The position numbers were made by a program, and so were the translations under genes. Shown in pieces: positions 1-11,211 of a stretch of 52,452 nt of DNA. Position 1 is the stretch's first letter. Each line of letters begins with the position of its first letter. Source of the stretch: an uncultured Actinomycetes bacterium (lineage in GTDB: Bacteria > Actinomycetota > Coriobacteriia > Coriobacteriales > Atopobiaceae); NCBI GenBank assembly GCA_900314685.1, contig OMWE01000017.1, positions 1 through 52,452 on the forward strand. The letters run 5' to 3'. The notes below the pieces were generated by a model, which saw nothing but the letters and a program-made list of their open reading frames with translations, was not told where the DNA came from and made no database searches.

Positions 1-1
1 C

Positions 2-1528
2 GACGACCCCAAGGACCTCAAGCCGCGCCCGCCCGTGGTCACCGTCATGGGTCACGTGGACCACGGCAAGACGAGCCTGCTCGACGCAATCCGCCACACA
101 GGCGTCGCCGAGGGCGAGGCCGGCGGCATCACGCAGGCCATCGGCGCCTCGCAGGTCCAGATCAACGGCCGCACCATCACCTTCATCGACACGCCCGGTC
201 ATGCGACCTTTACGGCTATGCGTGCCCGCGGCGCCAAGGTCACCGACATCGTCATCCTGATCGTCGCCGCCGACGACGGCGTGATGCCCCAGACCGTCGA
301 GTCCATCAACCACGCCAAGGCCGCCGGTGTGCCCATCATCGTCGCCGTCAACAAGATCGACAAACCCGGCGCCGACCCCACGCGCGTCCGCCAGGAGCTC
401 ACCGAGTACGACCTCATTCCCGAGGAGTGGGGCGGCCAGACGATGTACTGCGACATCTCGGCCAAGAAGCACCTGGGCATCGACGACCTGCTCGAGAGCG
501 TCCTGCTCGAGGCCGATATGCTCGAGCTCAAGGCCAACCCCGACACCTTCGCCTCCGGCTACGTGCTCGAGGCCAAGCTCGACCGCGGCCGCGGCTCGGT
601 CGCCACGGTCCTGGTGAATCGCGGCACGCTCCATGTGGGCGACACCCTGGTCGCGGGCCTCGCCTACGGCCGCGTCCGCGCCATGCTGGATCCGCACGGC
701 AATAATGTCGAATCGGCCGGCCCTTCCGACCCCGTCGAGATCCTGGGCCTGTCCAGCGTGCCTATGGCCGGCGACGAGTTCCGCGTCTTCACCGACGAGC
801 GCGACGCACGCGCCCTGGCCGACGAGCGCGCCCTCAAGGCCCGTATCGAGGAGCAGAACCGCGTCCACCACGTCACCCTCGAGAACCTCTTTGAGACCAT
901 GGCGGAAAGCGAGGTCAAGGAGCTCAACCTCATCATCAAGGCGGACGTCCAGGGCTCCATCGAGGCACTCCAGGACTCCCTCGACAAGATGGACCAGTCC
1001 GAGGTCCGCATCAACACGATCCATGCGGCCGTCGGCGCCATCAACGAGACCGACGTCACGCTTGCGGACGCCTCCAACGCCATCATCATCGGATTCGGCG
1101 TGCGCCCCGACGGCAAGGCACGTACGGCAGCCGAGCAGGCGGGCGTCGAGATCCGTACCTACTCGGTCATCTACAAGGCGATCGAGGACATCGACGCCGC
1201 CCGCATCGGTATGCTCAAGCCCACCGAGGAGGAGGTCCAGACCGGCACCGCCGAGGTCCGCAACACCTTCAAGGTGCCCAAGGTCGGCATCGCCGCAGGC
1301 TGCATGGTCCAGGAGGGCGAGATCGCCGCGACCGACAACGCGCGCCTCGTCCGCGACGGTGTCGTGGTGTGGGAGGGCAAGCTGGCCTCCCTGCGCCGCT
1401 ACAAGGACGACGTCAAGTCCGTCAAGGCGGGCTACGAGTGCGGTATCGGCCTCGACGGCTTCCAAGACATCCATGTCGGCGACCAGATCGAGTGCTACCG
1501 CATCGAAGAGGTCGCACGTACCGAGTAA
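2..1528 (+). CDS. infB: Translation initiation factor IF-2, C-terminal part (5' end outside window)
   Basis: GTPase that brings formyl-Met-tRNA to the 30S subunit and promotes subunit joining. The reading frame is open from base 2, so the N-terminal region lies upstream of the window and 508 codons are visible. The G1 motif GHVDHGKT, the G3 motif DTPGHATF and the G4 motif NKID follow in order, then the beta-barrel domains and the C-terminal tRNA-binding part ending in [11 protein letters not shown]. It is the first gene of an infB-rbfA-nrnA-truB-ribF run, the usual order in many bacteria. Nothing looks broken; the missing start is only the window edge. Confidence 0.97.
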   Translation, partial: DDPKDLKPRPPVVTVMGHVDHGKTSLLDAIRHTGVAEGEAGGITQAIGASQVQINGRTITFIDTPGHATFTAMRARGAKVTDIVILIVAADDGVMPQTVESINHAKAAGVPIIVAVNKIDKPGADPTRVRQELTEYDLIPEEWGGQTMYCDISAKKHLGIDDLLESVLLEADMLELKANPDTFASGYVLEAKLDRGRGSVATVLVNRGTLHVGDTLVAGLAYGRVRAMLDPHGNNVESAGPSDPVEILGLSSVPMAGDEFRVFTDERDARALADERALKARIEEQNRVHHVTLENLFETMAESEVKELNLIIKADVQGSIEALQDSLDKMDQSEVRINTIHAAVGAINETDVTLADASNAIIIGFGVRPDGKARTAAEQAGVEIRTYSVIYKAIEDIDAARIGMLKPTEEEVQTGTAEVRNTFKVPKVGIAAGCMVQEGEIAATDNARLVRDGVVVWEGKLASLRRYKDDVKSVKAGYECGIGLDGFQDIHVGDQIECYRIEEVARTE

Positions 1529-1612
1529 ATCGCAGAGGCGCGCGGTGGGCCCGATCCTGCCGCGCGCCGGTGCGTGAGCGGCATGTCCGTCTTTGCCGCC
1601 AAAGGAGCAATC

Positions 1613-2056
1613 ATGAAGAGAAACCAGAATTCGCGCCGCATCGGCGAGCAGGCGCGCGAAAAGCTCGCGCAGATCCTGCTTTTCGAGATCTCCGACCCTG
1701 ACCTCGCGCTGATCACGCTGACCGGTGTCGACGTTTCGGTTGACAAGAGCGTCCTGCGTGCCTACGTGAGCTGCGAGTCCGAACGCTACGAGGCGGTGTC
1801 CAAGGCCCTCGAGCGTGCGAAGGGCAGGGTGCGCAGCCTCCTGGGCCGCGCGCTCGGCTGGCGCGTCTCGCCCGAGATCATCTGGCAGATTGACACGACG
1901 GCGGATGAGGCCGAGCGCATCGCGCGTGCGCTGCAGGACGTACCGCCCACGATGGGCGTTGAGAAGGACGAGGATGGGTATCCTGTCGGGCAGGGCGACG
2001 ACTCCGGCGCGCAGGATTCGACGGACTCTGAGGAGCTTCATGGAAGCGAGCTGTAG
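1613..2056 (+). CDS. rbfA: 30S ribosome-binding factor A
   Basis: Late 30S maturation and cold-shock factor that binds near the 5' helix of 16S rRNA. The 147-residue product begins MKRNQNSRRIGEQ and carries the RbfA KH-like core, with ISDPDLALITLTGVDVS followed by RAYVSCESE. The ATG at 1613 is chosen because AAAGGAG lies just upstream; an upstream in-frame ATG at 1574 would add 13 residues without homology or a good ribosome site. The last 30 residues are an acidic, low-complexity tail. It lies 84 bases after infB, and its stop falls inside the next gene. Confidence 0.93.
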   Translation: MKRNQNSRRIGEQAREKLAQILLFEISDPDLALITLTGVDVSVDKSVLRAYVSCESERYEAVSKALERAKGRVRSLLGRALGWRVSPEIIWQIDTTADEAERIARALQDVPPTMGVEKDEDGYPVGQGDDSGAQDSTDSEELHGSEL

Positions 2057-3104
2057 CCTCGATATCGATCAGAGGCAAGCCGCGGCGTTCGACCGTATTG
2101 CCCGCCTGATCGACCAGGCGCATACCATTGCGATCTGCGCGCATACCAATCCCGACGGGGACGCCCTCGGCACCGAGCTGGGCTTGCTCCACATCATTCG
2201 GGCGCATTGGACGGGTAAACAAGTCGCGTGCCTGCTCGCGGACGACGCGCCGGTGCCGCGCATCTATCGGTTCCTGCCCGGTGCCGGTGAACTCATGCCC
2301 GCGGCTGCCTACGAGGGCACGCCGGACCTCTTTATCTCGGTTGACCTGTCCGTCGCGTCGCGACTGGCCGACGCGCAGTCCGTGCTCAACCGCTCGAGGC
2401 ATGCCTGCATAATCGATCACCATCCCTGCGACGACCCCTTTGGTGATGCGTGGTATATCCGTCCGAGCGCGGCGGCCGCGTCCGTCTTGGTGGAGGAGTT
2501 CGCCCTGCACCTGGGCGTGCCTCTTACGCCGGACATGGGCCTTTGCTTTCTGTGCGGCATCATTACCGACACGGGGCGCTTCCAATACCAGAATACCGAC
2601 GCCGAGGCACTTGTGGCATCGTCGCTGCTCGTGGCCGCCGGGGCAGACCCCGCGATGGTATCGCTCAACGTGTACCAGAGCTTCCGTCTGGAATTCCTGC
2701 ACCTCAAGGCCGCGGTGATGGCGCGTGTCGTGACGTTTGCGCACGGCCGTATCGCATACAGCTATGCCACCTCCGCCGACCTCGAGCGCACGGGTGCCAG
2801 TCTCGACGAGGCCGACGGATTGGTCGACGTGGTCCGCAGCGTCGCCGGCTCTGAGATCGCCCTCTTCCTCAAGGAGGTGCCGGGCGGCAAGGTGCGTGGC
2901 AACCTGCGCTCAAAGACGGGATTAGACGTGTCCGGCGTCGCAAGGGAGCTCGGTGGCGGCGGGCATATGGCCGCGGCGGGATTTACCTTCGAGGGGGATG
3001 TAGACGAGGCCCTCTCTACCGTGCTGCCAAAGCTGCGCGCACTATTTCCCGACGATGTTGCACGTGGCGGCACCACTTCGTTTCCGCGTATCGATCTGTC
3101 CTAG
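2040..3104 (+). CDS. nrnA: DHH/DHHA1 phosphoesterase (NrnA-like oligoribonuclease / pAp phosphatase)
   Basis: Predicted cytoplasmic Mn-dependent phosphoesterase; NrnA proteins degrade nanoRNAs and/or dephosphorylate 3'-phosphoadenosine 5'-phosphate. The 354-residue protein has the N-terminal motif HTNPDGDALG (about residues 34-43), the DHH motif IIDHHPCDD and a C-terminal DHHA1 motif GGGGHMAAAG. The start at 2040 gives the normal family N-terminus, has GAGGAG upstream and overlaps rbfA by 17 bases, implying translational coupling. Related DHH families (c-di-AMP phosphodiesterase GdpP/DhhP, RecJ) are possible, but size, lack of membrane segments and the position between rbfA and truB favour NrnA. 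Substrate preference cannot be read from the sequence. Confidence 0.88.
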   Translation: MEASCSLDIDQRQAAAFDRIARLIDQAHTIAICAHTNPDGDALGTELGLLHIIRAHWTGKQVACLLADDAPVPRIYRFLPGAGELMPAAAYEGTPDLFISVDLSVASRLADAQSVLNRSRHACIIDHHPCDDPFGDAWYIRPSAAAASVLVEEFALHLGVPLTPDMGLCFLCGIITDTGRFQYQNTDAEALVASSLLVAAGADPAMVSLNVYQSFRLEFLHLKAAVMARVVTFAHGRIAYSYATSADLERTGASLDEADGLVDVVRSVAGSEIALFLKEVPGGKVRGNLRSKTGLDVSGVARELGGGGHMAAAGFTFEGDVDEALSTVLPKLRALFPDDVARGGTTSFPRIDLS

Positions 3105-3122
3105 AGGGAAGGCACGTACAGC

Positions 3123-4088
3123 GTGAAGCAAGCCGGACACGGCATCAACTGCCTGATAGCAATCGACAAACCCATAGGGATCACCAGCCAAGGGGCCGTA
3201 TCGCGCGTGCGCCGAGCGCTCGGCGTCAAACGCGTCGGACATGCCGGCACACTCGACCCCGCGGCGACCGGCGTGCTCGTGGTCGGAGTCGGTCAGGCGA
3301 CACGCCTGCTGGGGCTGCTTACGCTGGACGAAAAGGGCTACGAGGCAGCCATAGCCTTTGGGACCGAGACGACGACCGATGACGAGGAGGGCGAAGTCGT
3401 GCGCCGAGGCGCGCTGAGCGTGCGCCTGCTCGACGAGGCGTATGCGCGGGTGTCCCTCGCGGCACTGGTAGGGGAGTGCGATCAGGTCCCGCCTGCGTTC
3501 TCGGCTATATCCGTGGGGGGCAAACGATCCTACGAGCGGGCACGTGCAGGCGAAGAGGTCGTCCTGCCCCCTCGCCACGTGGAGATTTACCAAGCCGACC
3601 TCCTCGCGATCGAGGGCGACGAGAAGGCGCCGGTATGGCGCTGCTCCTTCCGGGTGTCCAAGGGCACCTACATCCGTGCCATCGCACGCGACCTCGGGCG
3701 CGCCGTCGGCTCGGCCGCGCATCTGAGCGGCCTGATGCGTACGTCCTCCGGTATGGTCACAATCGGCCAGTGCGTACCCGTCGACGATATCGTCGAGCGG
3801 GGTGCCGCTGTGCTCGCGGCGTGCACGGTCGACCCCGCGCGTGCGCTCGGCCTGCCGGTAAGGCTGATTGACCAGCAGGAGCTTGCCGAGATCGCCAACG
3901 GGCGCCGCATCCGCTCAGGATATGTGCTCGACATCGCCGGAGAGGGCAGCGGCCTGCGCGAACCTCACGGCGGGGAACGTGTGTCGCTGGTCCATGGCGA
4001 CAGGCTCTACGGGATCTGGGCGCGCCACGGCGACATCCTGTCCAGCGAGGCGACATTCCCTGAGGGTATCGAGGGAGTTCGCCCGTGA
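3123..4088 (+). CDS. truB: tRNA pseudouridine(55) synthase
   Basis: Converts U55 of the tRNA T-loop to pseudouridine. The 321-residue protein contains the signature GHAGTLDPAATGVLVV, whose Asp is the catalytic nucleophile, preceded by IDKPIGITSQ and followed by the VSKGTYIRAIARDLG segment typical of TruB. It starts with GTG at 3123, 18 bases after the previous stop. The stop TGA overlaps the GTG start of ribF (GTGA), so the two are probably translated together. Length and domain order are normal for the family. Confidence 0.95.
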   Translation: MKQAGHGINCLIAIDKPIGITSQGAVSRVRRALGVKRVGHAGTLDPAATGVLVVGVGQATRLLGLLTLDEKGYEAAIAFGTETTTDDEEGEVVRRGALSVRLLDEAYARVSLAALVGECDQVPPAFSAISVGGKRSYERARAGEEVVLPPRHVEIYQADLLAIEGDEKAPVWRCSFRVSKGTYIRAIARDLGRAVGSAAHLSGLMRTSSGMVTIGQCVPVDDIVERGAAVLAACTVDPARALGLPVRLIDQQELAEIANGRRIRSGYVLDIAGEGSGLREPHGGERVSLVHGDRLYGIWARHGDILSSEATFPEGIEGVRP

Positions 4089-5161
4089 GCGTGCGCATCT
4101 TTACTGCTCCCAACCGATCGGACGGGCTGCTCGCTCAGCCGTCAGCACCTGCCGCGGCGGGCGTTGACTTGCCGGAGGTGGTCGAAGACCCCCGTGCGAT
4201 CGACAGGGGCCTGCCTTGTGTGTATGCCATCGGTGCCTTCGACGGGGTCCATCTGGGCCATCGGGCGCTGATCGGGGATGCGATTGCTGACGCGCGGCGA
4301 CGTGGCGTGCCCGTCGTAGTGCTCACCTTCGATCCCGACCCCGCGGACGTGATTTTCGGCATGCAGCCCTTGACGCACCTGACCTGCGCAAAGGACCGTG
4401 TCAGACTCCTTCTGGGGACGGGTGTCGACGCCGTCGCGTGCATCGACTTTACCGACGCGCTCATGCAGACGGGCTGGCGTGAGTTTGCCCTGAATGTGCT
4501 CGGCGGTGTGTGCAAGCCCGTCTCCGTGCACGTCGGCACGAATTTCAGATTTGGCTTCGGCGGGGAGGGGACTCCTGCCATGCTCGCCGAGCTCGGTCAC
4601 GAGAATGGCTTTGAGGTGACGGCCCACGACCTCATCGAGCGCGACGGCGATGTGATATCCGCCACGCGCATCCGCGCGCTCGTGCGTGCGGGCCGGGTCC
4701 GGGAGGCGGCCTGCCTGCTCGGGCGCTCGCACCTGGTGCGCGGTCGCGTGCTCCATGGTCGCGGGGAAGGCACGGGATTCGGGTTCGCGACGGCAAACCT
4801 CGAGGTAGACAGTGCGATCTGTATGCCCGGTGAAGGCGTCTACGCGGGGTGGGGAGTGCTGGGCGACGACGCGTGGCCCGCCGCGATCAATGTCGGCACG
4901 CCGCAGACGTTTGCGGACAATACGGATCAATCCTTCCTCGAGGCTCACCTGCTCGGTTTTTCCGGGGATATATACGGTCAGGAGATCGAGATCGTTTTTT
5001 CCGAGTGGCTCCGTGCCGCTCGCCGTTTCGAATCCACCGCTGAGTTAGAACGTGTGGTCGGTGATAATATTAAATGGGTACAAATGTACCTAGGCAAGGG
5101 CAGGACGGATGCGGCGGCTGCGTACCGTCCCTTTGATCAAGCTGAGGAGGTGCGTGCGTGA
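4085..5161 (+). CDS. ribF: Bifunctional riboflavin kinase / FAD synthetase
   Basis: Makes FMN from riboflavin and then FAD from FMN and ATP. The N-terminal nucleotidyltransferase half carries the motif GAFDGVHLGHRAL at about residues 50-62 and the ATRIRALV segment; the C-terminal flavokinase half carries GRGEGTGFGFATANLEV and INVGTPQTF. At 358 residues it is somewhat long because about 45 unconserved residues precede the first motif. The start is GTG overlapping the truB stop by 4 bases, and its own stop overlaps the dnaG GTG start in the same way, so truB-ribF-dnaG form one coupled block. Confidence 0.95.
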   Translation: MSVRIFTAPNRSDGLLAQPSAPAAAGVDLPEVVEDPRAIDRGLPCVYAIGAFDGVHLGHRALIGDAIADARRRGVPVVVLTFDPDPADVIFGMQPLTHLTCAKDRVRLLLGTGVDAVACIDFTDALMQTGWREFALNVLGGVCKPVSVHVGTNFRFGFGGEGTPAMLAELGHENGFEVTAHDLIERDGDVISATRIRALVRAGRVREAACLLGRSHLVRGRVLHGRGEGTGFGFATANLEVDSAICMPGEGVYAGWGVLGDDAWPAAINVGTPQTFADNTDQSFLEAHLLGFSGDIYGQEIEIVFSEWLRAARRFESTAELERVVGDNIKWVQMYLGKGRTDAAAAYRPFDQAEEVRA

Positions 5162-7131
5162 GCCGGGAGGAAGACAAGGAGCGCGTGCGCGCCGCGACGG
5201 ATTTTCTGGCTCTCGTTTCCGAGACCGTGCAGCTCAAGCGCCGGGGCCAGGACTATTGGGGCTGCTGCCCCTTCCATCAGGAAAAGAGCCCGTCTTTTCA
5301 CATCAACCCTGCGACGGGGCTGTGGAAGTGCTTCGGTTGCGGTAAGGGCGGCGACCTCTTCGACTACGTGATGGAGCGCGAGCACCTGGAGTTCCCGGAC
5401 GCCGTGCGTTACCTTGCCGACCGGGCGGGCATAGAGCTTTCCGACGAACGCGGCCCGCGCGGTCCCAAGCGCAGCCGCCTGCAGCAGGCGCTGGGGGAGG
5501 CCGAGTCGTATTACACGCTGATGCTCCTGAGGGGTCGTGGGCAGGGTCCTGATGCCGCGCGCTCCTACCTGGCGGGTCGCGGGTTCGGCTCGGACGTATG
5601 CCGCCGCTGGGGTCTCGGCTATGCGCCGGGGTACGGACGCCTGGCCCAGGACCTGCGGGAAAAGGGCTTTACGGGAGAGGAGGGCGTTGCCGCCGATTTG
5701 CTCGTCACCCGAAACGGACGTCTTGCCGACCGTTTCTACGACCGCGTGATGTTCCCCATACATGATGAGATCGGCCGCAACATCGGCTTCGGCGGACGCG
5801 TGCTGACCGATGCCAAGCCAAAATACCTCAATACCAAGGAGACGTCCGTCTTTCACAAGTCACAGTTTCTCTTTGCCCTCGACCGGGCAAAGGAGACGAT
5901 CACCGCCACGGGCGAGGTGCTGGTGGTGGAGGGCTATACCGACGTGATTTCGCTGCACGAGCACGGGTTCACCAATGCGGTTGCGGCGCTCGGCACCGCC
6001 CTCACGTCCGAGCACATCAAGAAGCTCTCGCGTTACCAGGTGCGGACAATCATCTGTATGTTCGACGGGGACGCGGCGGGCCAGCGGGCGGCGGAACGGT
6101 CCGTGCAGTTCCTAGACCAGACCGACGCGCAGATGCTGTGCGTCGTGCTGCCGGACGACCAAGACCCTATGGAGTACCTCGCCTCGCACCGGCCCGAGGA
6201 GCTGAGGGCCATCCTCGACAAGGCCGAGCCTTTGGTGGATTTTGTCCTGAGGAAGAAACTCGCGGGCTTTGACCTGGGCGTACCGGGCCAGCGCGTGCGC
6301 GCCCTCGATGCGGCGGCTACCGTGCTTGCCCCGTTGAAAAACTCGATGAATTTCGACAGCTATGCCGCTAACCTCGCACAGCGCCTGGGTGCCGACGTCG
6401 AGGCGACCAAGAGGGCCATTCGCGACAAAAAGGTCGCGCCGCCCCAGCAGGACGCTAGACAGCAGGGGCGGCCTGCCGTGCGCTATCCGGCAGCGCCCGC
6501 CTACGAGCAATCCTCCGCGCCGGCATACGAGAGGTCGTGGGACGAGTACGAGATACCCGCGGAGATGTACGAGGGTGAGGGGGGACCCTATGAGGGTGCC
6601 TCCGGCTCCCTGCCGGCGCCATCTGCCACGCACGCCACGGAACAAAATACCCTGGGCCTCAACGTGCTCTCGCTCGATACCCGGCAGCAGTTGGCGGCGG
6701 AGCGGGAGCTCCTCTCCCTGCTCGCAGAGTCTCCCGCCGTCGTGCGACCCTACGGGGATCGTCTCGGTCAGATCAGCTGGGCAGACAACCGCCACGAGTC
6801 GATAGCGTGGGCGATGCTCGGTTCGGCTGAGACGGCGACGTCGGCCGACCTCGTGTCGGCGGCATCGTCTGTCGTGCCTGACGCGCCGCGCATCCTCGCG
6901 GGCGGCGGACTCGCGCTCACGAGCGGCATGGATGACAAGCGCAAGGCAGAGTTTTTGGTCGACGTCTTGGAACTGTGCTCGGACAGGCGCGAGATCGAGG
7001 CTATACAGGGGAGGCTGCGATTCCCTGATCCCAACCGCGGCGAACGGGACCGCCAGCAGGATTTTGCGCGCGCCTATCAGCTCCAAAAACGCGTATTGGA
7101 ATTGAGCCAAAAAATTGCCGCCGAGGTATGA
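5158..7131 (+). CDS. dnaG: DNA primase
   Basis: Makes RNA primers for lagging-strand synthesis. The N-terminal CHC2 zinc finger is visible (C37, H40, C58, C61, in CCPFH and KCFGCG), followed by the catalytic core and a TOPRIM segment VLVVEGYTDVISLHEHG near residue 255, with CMFDGDAAGQ downstream. A poorly conserved linker rich in Tyr, Pro, Ala and Glu lies at about residues 440-500, before the C-terminal helicase-interaction domain. At 657 residues the length is normal. The gene starts with GTG inside the ribF stop and is followed 51 bases later by rpoD, the classical dnaG-rpoD pair. Confidence 0.96.
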   Translation: MSREEDKERVRAATDFLALVSETVQLKRRGQDYWGCCPFHQEKSPSFHINPATGLWKCFGCGKGGDLFDYVMEREHLEFPDAVRYLADRAGIELSDERGPRGPKRSRLQQALGEAESYYTLMLLRGRGQGPDAARSYLAGRGFGSDVCRRWGLGYAPGYGRLAQDLREKGFTGEEGVAADLLVTRNGRLADRFYDRVMFPIHDEIGRNIGFGGRVLTDAKPKYLNTKETSVFHKSQFLFALDRAKETITATGEVLVVEGYTDVISLHEHGFTNAVAALGTALTSEHIKKLSRYQVRTIICMFDGDAAGQRAAERSVQFLDQTDAQMLCVVLPDDQDPMEYLASHRPEELRAILDKAEPLVDFVLRKKLAGFDLGVPGQRVRALDAAATVLAPLKNSMNFDSYAANLAQRLGADVEATKRAIRDKKVAPPQQDARQQGRPAVRYPAAPAYEQSSAPAYERSWDEYEIPAEMYEGEGGPYEGASGSLPAPSATHATEQNTLGLNVLSLDTRQQLAAERELLSLLAESPAVVRPYGDRLGQISWADNRHESIAWAMLGSAETATSADLVSAASSVVPDAPRILAGGGLALTSGMDDKRKAEFLVDVLELCSDRREIEAIQGRLRFPDPNRGERDRQQDFARAYQLQKRVLELSQKIAAEV

Positions 7132-7157
7132 GTATCAAAAAAACGGGTATCATACCT
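7124..7157. repeat. Inverted repeat at the dnaG-rpoD junction
   Basis: AGGTATGA at 7124-7131, overlapping the end of dnaG, is the reverse complement of TCATACCT at 7150-7157. The second arm lies in a perfect 11-bp palindrome GGTATCATACC at 7146-7156. The palindrome sits about 25 bases upstream of the rpoD start, a position fitting an operator or a short RNA hairpin. No clear -35/-10 pair was found around it. Confidence 0.45.
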
Positions 7158-7182
7158 GAGCATTTCTGTCGAAAGGAATCAC

Positions 7183-8574
<1,392 letters not shown>

Positions 8575-8651
8575 CCGGGAAGGCCGGCCGTTCGTCTGCG
8601 ATGTCCAAGCCGCAGATTCCGACCGCTGCCACCCTTGCAACGATTCATCAG

Positions 8652-8684
8652 ACGCGCCGGTCTCATGCAGGCCGGCGCGTTTTT
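8652..8684 (+). terminator. Intrinsic terminator after rpoD
   Basis: A 9-bp perfect stem, ACGCGCCGG (8652-8660) with CCGGCGCGT (8672-8680), encloses an 11-base loop and is followed by a T tract. It closes the infB-to-rpoD block 77 bases after the rpoD stop. Confidence 0.9.
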
Positions 8685-8816
8685 CATCGAATGTGACGGC
8701 GAGAATATCCGTCCATGTGACAAAACTGAAACAAGTTCCCTTCTTTATGGGGTATAGGGGCTCAGGCGTGTCATAGTTGACCTCGTCCGTGTTAGCGCCT
8801 TAAGAGAGAAGGCCCC

Positions 8817-9899
8817 ATGAGTCGTGTGTACAACTTCAGCGCCGGTCCTGCCGTACTCCCCGAGGAAGTCCTCAAGTCTTGTCAGTCTGACATGCTTGAC
8901 TACCACGGCTCTGGCATGTCCGTGATGGAGATGAGCCACCGCTCTGCCGTCTTCCAGGGCATCATCGACGAGGCGGAGGCAGACCTGCGCGACCTGCTCG
9001 CCATCCCCGACAACTATAAGGTCCTCTTCCTCAACGGTTCGGCCAACCATCAGTTTGCCGCCGTCTGCATGAACCTGATGAAGAACAAGGTCGCCGACTA
9101 CATCATCACCGGCCAGTGGGCCAAGAAGGCCTATGCCGAGGCCCAGAAGTACGGCACCGCCAACGCCGTCGCCAGCAGTGCCGACGAGACCTTTAGCTAC
9201 ATCCCCGACTGCTCCGACCTGCCCATCGACGACGATGCCGACTACGTCTACATCTGCGAGAACAACACCATCTACGGCACCAAGTACAAGACCCTGCCCA
9301 ACACCAAGGGCAAGGACCTGGTGGCAGACGTCTCCAGCTGCTACCTGTCGGAGCCGATGGACGTCACCAAGTACGGCGTCATCTACGGCGGCGTGCAGAA
9401 GAACATCGGCCCCGCGGGCATGACGATCAACATCATCCGCGAGGACCTCATCACCGACGACGTGCTGCCCGGAACCCCGACCGTCATGAAGTGGAAGACC
9501 CAGGCCGACAAGGGCTCGCTCTACAATACGCCCAACTGCTGGGACATCTACGTATGCGGGCTTGTCTTCAGGTGGCTCAAGCAGATGGGCGGCCTGGCGG
9601 AGATGCAGCGCCGCAACATCGAGAAGGCCCAGATCCTCTACGACTACCTCGACGCCTCCGAGCTTTTCAAGGGCACTGTGCGCCGCGAGGACCGCTCCCT
9701 CATGAACGTCCCCTTCGTGACCGGCGACAAGGAGCTCGACGCCGAGTTCGTGAAGGAGGCCACGGCTGCCGGGCTCGTGAACCTCAAGGGTCACCGCACC
9801 GTGGGCGGCATGCGCGCCAGCATCTACAACGCGATGCCCAAGGAGGGCGTCGAGGCCCTGGTCAAGTTCATGGGCGACTTCGAGAAGGAGCACAAGTAA
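8817..9899 (+). CDS. serC: Phosphoserine aminotransferase
   Basis: PLP enzyme converting 3-phosphohydroxypyruvate and glutamate to O-phosphoserine, step two of serine synthesis. The 360-residue product begins with the family signature YNFSAGPAVLP and contains the PLP-lysine region IYGGVQKNIGPAG (about residues 192-204), where Lys forms the Schiff base. The start ATG has AGAGAAGG upstream. It ends in TAA directly followed by the ATG of serA, so the two enzymes are co-transcribed and coupled. No serB phosphatase is in the window. Confidence 0.95.
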   Translation: MSRVYNFSAGPAVLPEEVLKSCQSDMLDYHGSGMSVMEMSHRSAVFQGIIDEAEADLRDLLAIPDNYKVLFLNGSANHQFAAVCMNLMKNKVADYIITGQWAKKAYAEAQKYGTANAVASSADETFSYIPDCSDLPIDDDADYVYICENNTIYGTKYKTLPNTKGKDLVADVSSCYLSEPMDVTKYGVIYGGVQKNIGPAGMTINIIREDLITDDVLPGTPTVMKWKTQADKGSLYNTPNCWDIYVCGLVFRWLKQMGGLAEMQRRNIEKAQILYDYLDASELFKGTVRREDRSLMNVPFVTGDKELDAEFVKEATAAGLVNLKGHRTVGGMRASIYNAMPKEGVEALVKFMGDFEKEHK

Positions 9900-11072
9900 A
9901 TGAAGGACCGCAAGATCTACTGCCTCAACAATATCTCGCACGTCGGCACCGACGCCTTCCGCGAGGGCTACGAGCTGACCGACAACGTCGACGAGGCAGC
10001 GGGCATCATGGTGCGCTCGGCCAAGATGCACGACATGGAGTTCCCCGAGGGGCTCCGCGCCATCGCGCGTGCCGGTGCCGGTGTCAACAACATCCCGCTG
10101 GACCGCTGCGCAGAGGCCGGCATCGTGGTCTTCAACACCCCGGGTGCCAACGCCAATTCCGTGAAGGAGCTCGTGATCGCCGGTATGCTGCTCGCCTCGC
10201 GCGACATCATCGGCGGGGCGAAGTGGGTCGAGGACAACGCCGACAACCCCGACGTGGGCAAGGCCGCCGAGAAGGCAAAGAAGGCCTTTGCCGGCAACGA
10301 GATCGCGGGCAAGACCCTCGGCGTGGTGGGCCTCGGCGCCATCGGCTGGCGTGTCGCCAACGCCGCCGTCGCCCTCGGCATGAAGGTCATCGGCTACGAC
10401 CCCTACATCTCCGTCAAGAACGCCTGGCACCTCTCCCCGCAGGTCACCTACTCCACGAGCCTCGAGGACCTCGCGGCAAAGAGCGATTTCCTGACCGTGC
10501 ACGTCCCGGCGGGGGACAAGACAAACGGCATGATCTCCGCCGACGTGATCGCCCACATGAAGGAGGGCGCGGTCCTGCTCAACTTCGCCCGCAACACCCT
10601 GGTGGACGAGGAGGCCGCCGTGGCCGCACTCGAGTCGGGCAAGCTCTCGCGCTACGTGAGCGATTTCGCGACGCCCGTGACCGTCCATGCCGAGCACGCC
10701 ATCGTCCTGCCGCACCTGGGCGCTTCAACGGAGGAAGCCGAGGACAACTGCGCCCTCATGGCCGCCGAGGAGCTCCAGGACTACCTGGACAACGGCAACA
10801 TCACCAATTCCGTGAACTACCCGGCCATCAACCTGGGCGTGTGTGAGACGGTCTCGCGCGTGTGCGTCCTGCACCGCAACGTACCCAACATGCTGACGCA
10901 GATCACGGGATTCTTCGGCAAGGCCGGCCTCAACATCGAGAACATGGCCAACAAGAGCCGTGGCGACTACGCGATCACCCTGCTCGACATTTCCGAGAAG
11001 ATGCCGAGCGACACCGCGGCGCAGCTGCTTTCCATCGACGGCGTCATCCGCGTGAGGAGGATCACGGACTAA
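9900..11072 (+). CDS. serA: D-3-phosphoglycerate dehydrogenase with C-terminal ACT domain
   Basis: NAD-dependent first step of serine synthesis. The 390-residue protein is the short form: substrate-binding segment with RAGAGVNNIP (catalytic Arg region), Rossmann motif GLGAIG near residue 141, catalytic His in LPHLGASTEEAE, and an ACT regulatory domain over about residues 320-390 with NVPNMLTQITGFFGKAGLNI. It lacks the intervening ASB domain of the long actinobacterial SerA. It is fused in an operon with serC with no spacer. The ACT domain suggests feedback control by serine. Confidence 0.93.
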   Translation: MKDRKIYCLNNISHVGTDAFREGYELTDNVDEAAGIMVRSAKMHDMEFPEGLRAIARAGAGVNNIPLDRCAEAGIVVFNTPGANANSVKELVIAGMLLASRDIIGGAKWVEDNADNPDVGKAAEKAKKAFAGNEIAGKTLGVVGLGAIGWRVANAAVALGMKVIGYDPYISVKNAWHLSPQVTYSTSLEDLAAKSDFLTVHVPAGDKTNGMISADVIAHMKEGAVLLNFARNTLVDEEAAVAALESGKLSRYVSDFATPVTVHAEHAIVLPHLGASTEEAEDNCALMAAEELQDYLDNGNITNSVNYPAINLGVCETVSRVCVLHRNVPNMLTQITGFFGKAGLNIENMANKSRGDYAITLLDISEKMPSDTAAQLLSIDGVIRVRRITD

Positions 11073-11128
11073 TTTTAATTCTCACTTGCACGAGCGGCGG
11101 AGGTATGTATAATAACTTCCGTTGACAT

Positions 11129-11203
11129 TCCCCGGTGGCGCAGTGGTAGCGCAGCTGACTGTTAATCAGCGTGTCGCAGGTTCGAATCCTGCCCGGGGAG
11201 CCA
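11129..11203 (+). tRNA. tRNA-Asn (anticodon GTT)
   Basis: A full cloverleaf can be drawn. Acceptor TCCCCGG pairs with CCGGGGA; the D arm is GCGC with loop AGTGGTA; the anticodon stem GCTGA/TCAGC encloses loop CTGTTAA with anticodon GTT; the T arm is GCAGG-TTCGAAT-CCTGC. Discriminator G is followed by an encoded CCA at 11201-11203. It lies 56 bases after serA. Confidence 0.97.
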
Positions 11204-11211
11204 GGAATTTC

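Noticed and set aside
8745..10715. A 656-codon open frame on the minus strand opposite serC-serA
   Set aside because: It is antisense to two clear enzymes, has no recognisable motif and arises from strong GC bias at third positions.
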